A stretch of 20,191 nucleotides of DNA from Bacteroides sp. Lineage in GTDB: Bacteria > Bacteroidota > Bacteroidia > Bacteroidales > Bacteroidaceae. Below, one piece after another: positions 15,878-20,191 of this stretch; position 1 is the first letter of the stretch, and each line of letters opens with the position of its first letter. The notes below the pieces were generated by a model. That model did no database searches. It was not told the origin of the DNA and saw only the letters and a program-made list of their open reading frames with translations. The stretch lies in NCBI GenBank assembly GCA_030151885.1, contig JASLCG010000054.1, positions 1 through 20,191 on the forward strand, in the 5' to 3' direction. Made by a program: the position numbers and the translations under genes.

Positions 15878-18421
15878 TTATTTACGTTTATTTTTTTTAA
15901 ATACTTCTACTATTTTCTTTCTCTTAATGATTACTACTACTAATATAGGAATGCATAAAATTAGACCAATAACTCCTAGTGCTTTTATCCAAGATATCCA
16001 CATATTGTTTTGTCTTAATAATGCTCCATGATCTTGATCTGTTACAAAATCTATATCTGCTATTTCTGCTATCTTACCAAGCATTTTTATAGGAATAGCT
16101 CCTTGCGGTATATCTTGATGACAAGCTAAACAGGTGCCACTTCTAGAAAGCACATTACGCTGATGTTCTGTCAAAGGCATTGATGTAGGCCAATGTGAAT
16201 CTACAGTCTGTACTTGAATACCATCTTCTGTTATAACTTGCATAAAATCTCCATGCAGTTCTTTTATAGCTTGGATTTGTACTTGCGTATGCTTACTTAC
16301 GTTCTCACCATTAGCAGTAACCACATCTGCAAATCGCTCAATTCCAGGTTCTGAATCATAAATACCTCCATCAATCCCATATCCTATAGCAGCTTTATTA
16401 CCATGACAATCAGCACAGTCCCTAGAGGCTCTAGAAGTAGTATGTGGATGTAATGGGGCCAATTCAATAGCATTATACCCTTCTTCTGTTTTTGCCACAT
16501 TATTCCATGTGATGGTTTTTCCATCAGGCCCTATAACAGTACCTACAGTTTGAATTACACCAACAAGTGGAGTGACTCTCCCCTCTCCATTAATTCCTAA
16601 AGGAGGATTTTCCCATCGAATATGGCTATAATCCCATGATGTTGGGGCGCCTTCTTGCATAACGTAGTTTCCATTTCTATCTGCTGTTGTACCATCTTTC
16701 TCTACTTTTTCTGCAGAGTCAAGCCAGTCTATCGATTTTTTAGTATAATCTACAGCATATTTAAATCCATAGTATTGCGCAGCCCATGTTGAATGGCAGG
16801 CATAACACTCCAACTTATCCATATGCTTGGTAATATTTACCATTGCAGTTTTCGCTTTTGCAGCGTTATTCCAGTCATTGTCAATATTCTTTTGCTTTAG
16901 TGGTATTAACTCAAAATCATGTCCATTAGCTGAATGCACAATTACTTTGTTTCCTTTTTTAACCACATTAGTAAAAGGATTTCCTCGTGCTGTAATTAAA
17001 TATCCATCTTCCTTTTCATAATTCTTTGCAAACTGCTTAGATAAATCCATTGGCTCATCTGCTAAGCCACGATACTTCGACATATCTAACTCTTTACCAA
17101 ACTCATCGCCATAACCAAGAGGTAGCTCCCAAGGATACTTATCCGGAGTCCCATGACAATCTGCACATTCAATTTCTACAGCAGCAAGTGTTGTTGCCCC
17201 TAAATTACCATTACCATGCATTGAAGTTGTAGAATGACAATCTTGACATAACATCCCAGATTTTTGCCCATTAACATCGACCAGACTATGGTGTACATCA
17301 TCTTGTATGTATTTAAAGACATATCCCCCATTAGCTTTTTGAGGATTCCCTTTTTCATCAAAAGGTCCTCTATTGTCTCCATGATCTAATGCCATTAAGC
17401 CTTGATAAGCATGTCCTATACGACGACCTGCAGCATGACATGCTGCACATGTTGAAACTTGGATACCTGTAAACTCTTTTCCATTCACAATAATTTTAGA
17501 ATCTCGAGAACCTTGCATAGAGTGCACCATTACATGACCAGGTTTTGTCTTATCAATAGATGGGTCCTTTCCTTCATAATAACCTTCATTACTATACAAT
17601 GAGTGACAAGCTGCACACCCCATCCCACGGAAGTGTCCTCTATCTTGATAACCTTTATTACTTAAATGACAAGCATTACAATTACGTAAATAAGTAAATG
17701 CTGCTTGCTCGGGCATTTCATTTAACTTAGACAGATCAACTTCAGGTATTTTTTTAAGCTCAGTAGGAAACTGTCCTGGAAAAGATTTAGCCATATCCTC
17801 CATATAAGACTTATAGGCATCTGTTCCTACCCTAGGAGTAGGTCCATCAAGATCTACAATGTCATGGTCTCCATATCTATGATTATAAGTATCTGTATCT
17901 ACCCCCCAACTCCATGCAATAGCCTTCATTTTACCTGCATCAGTATTCATGTTAGAGTAATGCACATTATAAGTATGATCTCCGTGACACAAGCCACATG
18001 TATTTTCATTAATTTGAAGGGCTCCTGGAACTGGAGTAAAAGCACTAAGGCTACTGCCCTTGGGAACTCTACTATGCGCAATATGCTTGTTTTTCACTTC
18101 AGATGGAGTACCTCCATGACACACAACACAACCGTTAGGATCTCCTAACTGAGCTCCTTTAGCTAAAATTTGTTGCATCATATCTGATTGAATGGGTCGA
18201 GCTGGCTCAATACCTTGATGACAAGTTAAACAATAAGCCCCCTCTTTTGGGAAACTCTCTTGCACTGTTATATCTCTTTGGTTATTTTTTAAGTTCTCAA
18301 GTGCATCTTGACTGTTATTCCCTGCATATACCTTAGTTAATTGTGCCGAGTAGTAATTTGCTATATATCCTCCTACACCAATTACCAACAGAGTTAACAG
18401 GATATTTATTATTCTTTTCAT
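15878..18421 (-). CDS. Membrane-anchored undecahaem cytochrome c, function unknown
   Basis: An 847-residue protein with eleven CxxCH haem sites, at C64, C98, C142, C248, C269, C325, C392, C419, C539, C669 and C764. The only other cysteine is C823, in the C-terminal membrane segment. About 25 histidines outside the CxxCH motifs could serve as second haem ligands. A signal anchor spans about residues 5-25 and a second membrane segment about 807-832, followed by a basic tail. The large haem domain is thus predicted to be periplasmic and tethered at both ends. Eight haems cluster in residues 64-423; the last three are spread across 539-768. No CxxCK or long-spaced CX15CH site is seen, so NrfA- or MccA-type active sites are not indicated. 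It lies 15 bases after a porin gene and 3 bases before ccsBA. A terminal reductase or electron-relay role is inferred; the substrate is unknown. Confidence 0.9.
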   Translation of the reverse strand: MKRIINILLTLLVIGVGGYIANYYSAQLTKVYAGNNSQDALENLKNNQRDITVQESFPKEGAYCLTCHQGIEPARPIQSDMMQQILAKGAQLGDPNGCVVCHGGTPSEVKNKHIAHSRVPKGSSLSAFTPVPGALQINENTCGLCHGDHTYNVHYSNMNTDAGKMKAIAWSWGVDTDTYNHRYGDHDIVDLDGPTPRVGTDAYKSYMEDMAKSFPGQFPTELKKIPEVDLSKLNEMPEQAAFTYLRNCNACHLSNKGYQDRGHFRGMGCAACHSLYSNEGYYEGKDPSIDKTKPGHVMVHSMQGSRDSKIIVNGKEFTGIQVSTCAACHAAGRRIGHAYQGLMALDHGDNRGPFDEKGNPQKANGGYVFKYIQDDVHHSLVDVNGQKSGMLCQDCHSTTSMHGNGNLGATTLAAVEIECADCHGTPDKYPWELPLGYGDEFGKELDMSKYRGLADEPMDLSKQFAKNYEKEDGYLITARGNPFTNVVKKGNKVIVHSANGHDFELIPLKQKNIDNDWNNAAKAKTAMVNITKHMDKLECYACHSTWAAQYYGFKYAVDYTKKSIDWLDSAEKVEKDGTTADRNGNYVMQEGAPTSWDYSHIRWENPPLGINGEGRVTPLVGVIQTVGTVIGPDGKTITWNNVAKTEEGYNAIELAPLHPHTTSRASRDCADCHGNKAAIGYGIDGGIYDSEPGIERFADVVTANGENVSKHTQVQIQAIKELHGDFMQVITEDGIQVQTVDSHWPTSMPLTEHQRNVLSRSGTCLACHQDIPQGAIPIKMLGKIAEIADIDFVTDQDHGALLRQNNMWISWIKALGVIGLILCIPILVVVIIKRKKIVEVFKKNKRK

Positions 18422-18436
18422 GTTTTATCTCTTAGT

Positions 18437-19609
18437 TTATAAAATAGGTAGTCTATATACAAAACCCAATGATAGTCTCATAGTGTTTTTTGTATCAGTA
18501 TTATAAGCTACTTTAGCTCCACTATATGCCACACCTGTACAGTTTAAGAATACATGAAGATTATTATCTGCAAACGGGAAAAATTCAAGTCCTCCTTGAT
18601 AAGTCCAAGAACTTAAATAATTACCTTTCTTCATTGTTTGACTCTCTTTTGATATATATGCTCTATTATGAAATCCTTTAATACGGATATTCCATTTAGG
18701 CAAAAAACGGTAATTAAATTCAGAACTCACTGTAAAATACTCAACGTCTCTAACTAGCTGGTTCGTAGCACCCATATTTCTAATCACTCCTAAATGGTCA
18801 ATTGCAGAGCGATGATAAAACAGGTCTAAGAAAATATTAAACTTATTGAGCGATAACTGTTGCCCCCCACTTAACATAAAAACCCACTTGTTTTTAGCTA
18901 ATTCACCAGCAACAGCTGCGTATCTAAGCTGTAGTTTATTATTACAATAACTACTATTCCAACCTACTCCATAGTGTAAAGGAGCACTAGGCTTCTCTAT
19001 AGCATAATCAAGAGAGTTTCCATACGCCTCTTCCATTGTCCCTGTTCTATTATTTAGAACTTGCACAACTATTTCCTGATTTTCAACAGGTTTAATTGCA
19101 AAATTAATACCCGTTAAATAACTTGTTAAGTTATTTGATATACCACTATAATCATATACATCAATAGGATATTGCTGATATTCAAATCCTCCAACCAATA
19201 CAGCTTGCCTACCAGCGGTTACGGCAAAGTGATTATTCACATCATAACGTAAAAAAGCATAATCGAGAGAGTTATTCAAATTCTCTGTCGAAAATGCTTT
19301 TCCATTATAGTTAAGTCGATGTCTATAATTATATGATAGCCGATCGGTAATATTACCATAGATACCAAGCATTATATGGTCTGTTCTAAATGACCACTTA
19401 TTACTATCCTCAGTTACTTTGGAATTTCCGTGAAAGGCAGACCGCAAATGCAAATCAATATTCACTGTTTTTGGTGGAGCCTTTTCAAAAAGATACTCAA
19501 AAAGAGATGAAGGCCTTTTGTTGCCACCATCTAATACTATGGAAGCTTGCGCACTGCTAAAACAGCACATCAAAAGCACCCATACGTAAGCTTTTCTAAT
19601 GTTGAACAT
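18437..19609 (-). CDS. Outer-membrane beta-barrel porin, OprP/OprO-like
   Basis: A 390-residue protein with a signal peptide (hydrophobic core about residues 8-20, probable cleavage after AQA at 20-22). The mature part is rich in alternating aromatic/polar beta strands ending with SLGFVYRLPIL, a terminal strand of outer-membrane type. Segments such as FRTDHIMLGIYGNITDRLSYNYRHRLNY and YAFLRYDVNNHFAVTAGRQAV resemble phosphate-selective-porin-like barrels of Bacteroidota. The family assignment is by appearance only. It is the first gene of the operon with the undecahaem cytochrome and ccsBA, suggesting that it admits the electron acceptor or another small solute to the periplasm. Three in-frame partners and the tight spacing argue against an unrelated neighbour. 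Confidence 0.8.
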   Translation of the reverse strand: MFNIRKAYVWVLLMCCFSSAQASIVLDGGNKRPSSLFEYLFEKAPPKTVNIDLHLRSAFHGNSKVTEDSNKWSFRTDHIMLGIYGNITDRLSYNYRHRLNYNGKAFSTENLNNSLDYAFLRYDVNNHFAVTAGRQAVLVGGFEYQQYPIDVYDYSGISNNLTSYLTGINFAIKPVENQEIVVQVLNNRTGTMEEAYGNSLDYAIEKPSAPLHYGVGWNSSYCNNKLQLRYAAVAGELAKNKWVFMLSGGQQLSLNKFNIFLDLFYHRSAIDHLGVIRNMGATNQLVRDVEYFTVSSEFNYRFLPKWNIRIKGFHNRAYISKESQTMKKGNYLSSWTYQGGLEFFPFADNNLHVFLNCTGVAYSGAKVAYNTDTKNTMRLSLGFVYRLPIL

Positions 19610-19657
19610 GTTATAAAATTTTAGTTAAAGGTATTAAGTTATAAAAAGCAACTTCTG

Positions 19658-19678
19658 TTAACAAATTTTACATGTTAA
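19658..19678. promoter_or_regulatory. Inverted repeat TTAACA-N9-TGTTAA upstream of the porin operon
   Basis: TTAACA (19658-19663) and TGTTAA (19673-19678) form an inverted repeat with a 9-base spacer, 49 bases before the porin ATG. The left arm also sits in a perfect 8-base palindrome, TGTTAACA (19656-19663). The size and symmetry fit a dimeric activator or repressor, and a candidate minus-strand -7-like box (TAAAATTTG) lies between the arms. The regulator is unknown. Confidence 0.35.
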
Positions 19679-19779
19679 ACATTTTAATTTATTTAGGAAT
19701 ACTAAACTATAGAACTATTAATATTAAGATAAGAGCTTTTTAAGATATAAAACAACTCAATAACATAAGTAATAGGAAA

Positions 19780-19795
19780 AAGATTAACTAATCTT
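19780..19795. promoter_or_regulatory. 16-base palindrome upstream of the porin operon
   Basis: AAGATTA-AC-TAATCTT is nearly perfectly symmetric (7-bp arms, 2-base centre) and lies about 170 bases before the porin start. It is too short to be a strong terminator and has no T-run, so an operator is the likelier reading; chance in AT-rich DNA cannot be excluded. Confidence 0.3.
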
Positions 19796-20071
19796 ATCTA
19801 GCTTAGCTTAATACATAGAAATTAATTATAGTAGAGTATTAAACCTCTTTACCAATAGCTCTTTTAATTACTTTTAGGGGCTCAAGAATTATATTTTTCT
19901 ATTTAGATTAGAGTAACTAAAATTTATGCCTAGAATTTAGGAAGCCCCAAGAATAAGGACTGACCCCATTTCTTTTTGTATAGATTAATGAAATTATTTG
20001 CGTAAACACAACTTTTGAGATTGACCCGATATTACCCCTAACAATACGGACTGACCTATAAAAAACACAAT

Positions 20072-20104
20072 AAAAAAAGCAATTACATTAACTGTAATCG
20101 CTTT
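20072..20104 (-). terminator. Terminator of the tRNA-Val gene
   Basis: A 12-bp stem with one G-U pair, AAAGCAATTACA (20076-20087) with TGTAATCGCTTT (20093-20104), and a 5-base loop. On the minus strand it is followed by seven T (20078-20072). It begins 2 bases after the tRNA discriminator base. Confidence 0.88.
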
Positions 20105-20106
20105 CG

Positions 20107-20181
20107 TGGGCGTTGACGGATTCGAACCGCCGACCCTCTGCTTGTAAGGCAGATGCTCTGAACCAACTGAGCTAAACGCCC
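20107..20181 (-). tRNA. tRNA-Val (anticodon TAC)
   Basis: Seventy-five bases fold as a full cloverleaf on the minus strand. The acceptor stem is GGGCGTT with AACGCCC and discriminator A. The D arm is GCTC-AGTTGGTTCA-GAGC. The anticodon arm is TCTGC-CTTACAA-GCAGA, with anticodon TAC at 20146-20144. The variable loop is GGGTC and the T arm is GGCGG-TTCGAAT-CCGTC. The 3' CCA is not encoded; the bases after the discriminator are CGAAAG. Confidence 0.97.
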
Positions 20182-20191
20182 TCTTTCCTTT

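Larger units (their letters stand above)
19610..20071. other. Non-coding stretch upstream of the porin operon
   Basis: No ORF of note. It holds the presumed control region of the porin-cytochrome operon (elements at 19658-19678 and 19780-19795) and three short GGACTGACC-like repeats at 19957-19965, 20018-20026 and 20048-20056. No clean TTTG/TAnnTTTG promoter pair was found; the nearest approach on the minus strand is TAAAATTTG at 19670-19662, with one extra base. Confidence 0.55.

Noticed and set aside
16827..18148. Small ORFs on either strand inside the cytochrome gene
   Set aside because: They overlap the continuous eleven-haem reading frame and have no independent features.
15878..18421. 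Ammonia-forming nitrite reductase NrfA/NrfH or sulfite reductase MccA
   Set aside because: Eleven CxxCH sites exceed these families, no CxxCK active-site motif or CX15CH-type site is present, and the usual partner genes are missing.
13454..19609. Complete MtrCAB-like extracellular electron conduit
   Set aside because: The barrel is much shorter than MtrB, no surface multihaem lipoprotein is encoded, and the cytochrome is predicted to be tethered to the inner membrane.

Overview
The window is AT-rich chromosomal DNA that looks like a member of the Bacteroidota, probably Bacteroidales. This rests on promoter-like boxes of the Bacteroidota type (TTTG-N20-TAnnTTTG), the absence of obvious Shine-Dalgarno sequences, an RsuA/RluB-type pseudouridine synthase with a huge Asn/Tyr/Arg-rich tail, and a fused ResB-CcsA haem lyase. 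The genus is not determinable by reading alone. No phage, transposase, CRISPR array or plasmid gene was seen.

Layout. (1) 1-1007 has no convincing gene; it holds a strong leftward promoter at its edge and a cluster of short direct and inverted TTGCCGACA-type repeats. (2) 1008-5471, minus strand, is a housekeeping cluster read purB -> rluB-like -> asnS, closed by a terminator at 1008-1040. (3) 5621-6463, minus, is an RhtA-like EamA exporter. (4) 6464-7151 is a 688-base non-coding leader. (5) 7152-12826, plus, is a complete tripartite RND efflux operon (lipoprotein adaptor, HAE1-type pump, lipoprotein outer-membrane channel) with its own hairpin terminator. (6) 12935-13363, plus, is a DoxX-family membrane protein, followed by a bidirectional terminator shared with the converging operon. 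(7) 13454-19609, minus, is a three-gene respiratory-type operon: outer-membrane porin -> eleven-haem membrane-anchored cytochrome c -> fused CcsBA cytochrome c synthase. (8) 19610-20071 is non-coding with palindromes and short repeats; a tRNA-Val(TAC) with its terminator lies at the right edge.

The most interesting unit is region 7. The cytochrome has eleven CxxCH sites (eight in the N-terminal half, three widely spaced in the C-terminal half), a membrane segment at each end, and no CxxCK or long CX15CH-type site. It therefore does not match NrfA, NrfH or MccA. It is packed 3 bases from the synthase needed to attach its haems and 15 bases from a porin that could admit its substrate. A plausible reading is an anaerobic terminal reductase or periplasmic electron-transfer module of unknown substrate. 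Second-rank observations are a 16-bp inverted repeat surrounding the presumed purB promoter, the tandem-repeat tail of the pseudouridine synthase, and the repeat cluster at 806-970.
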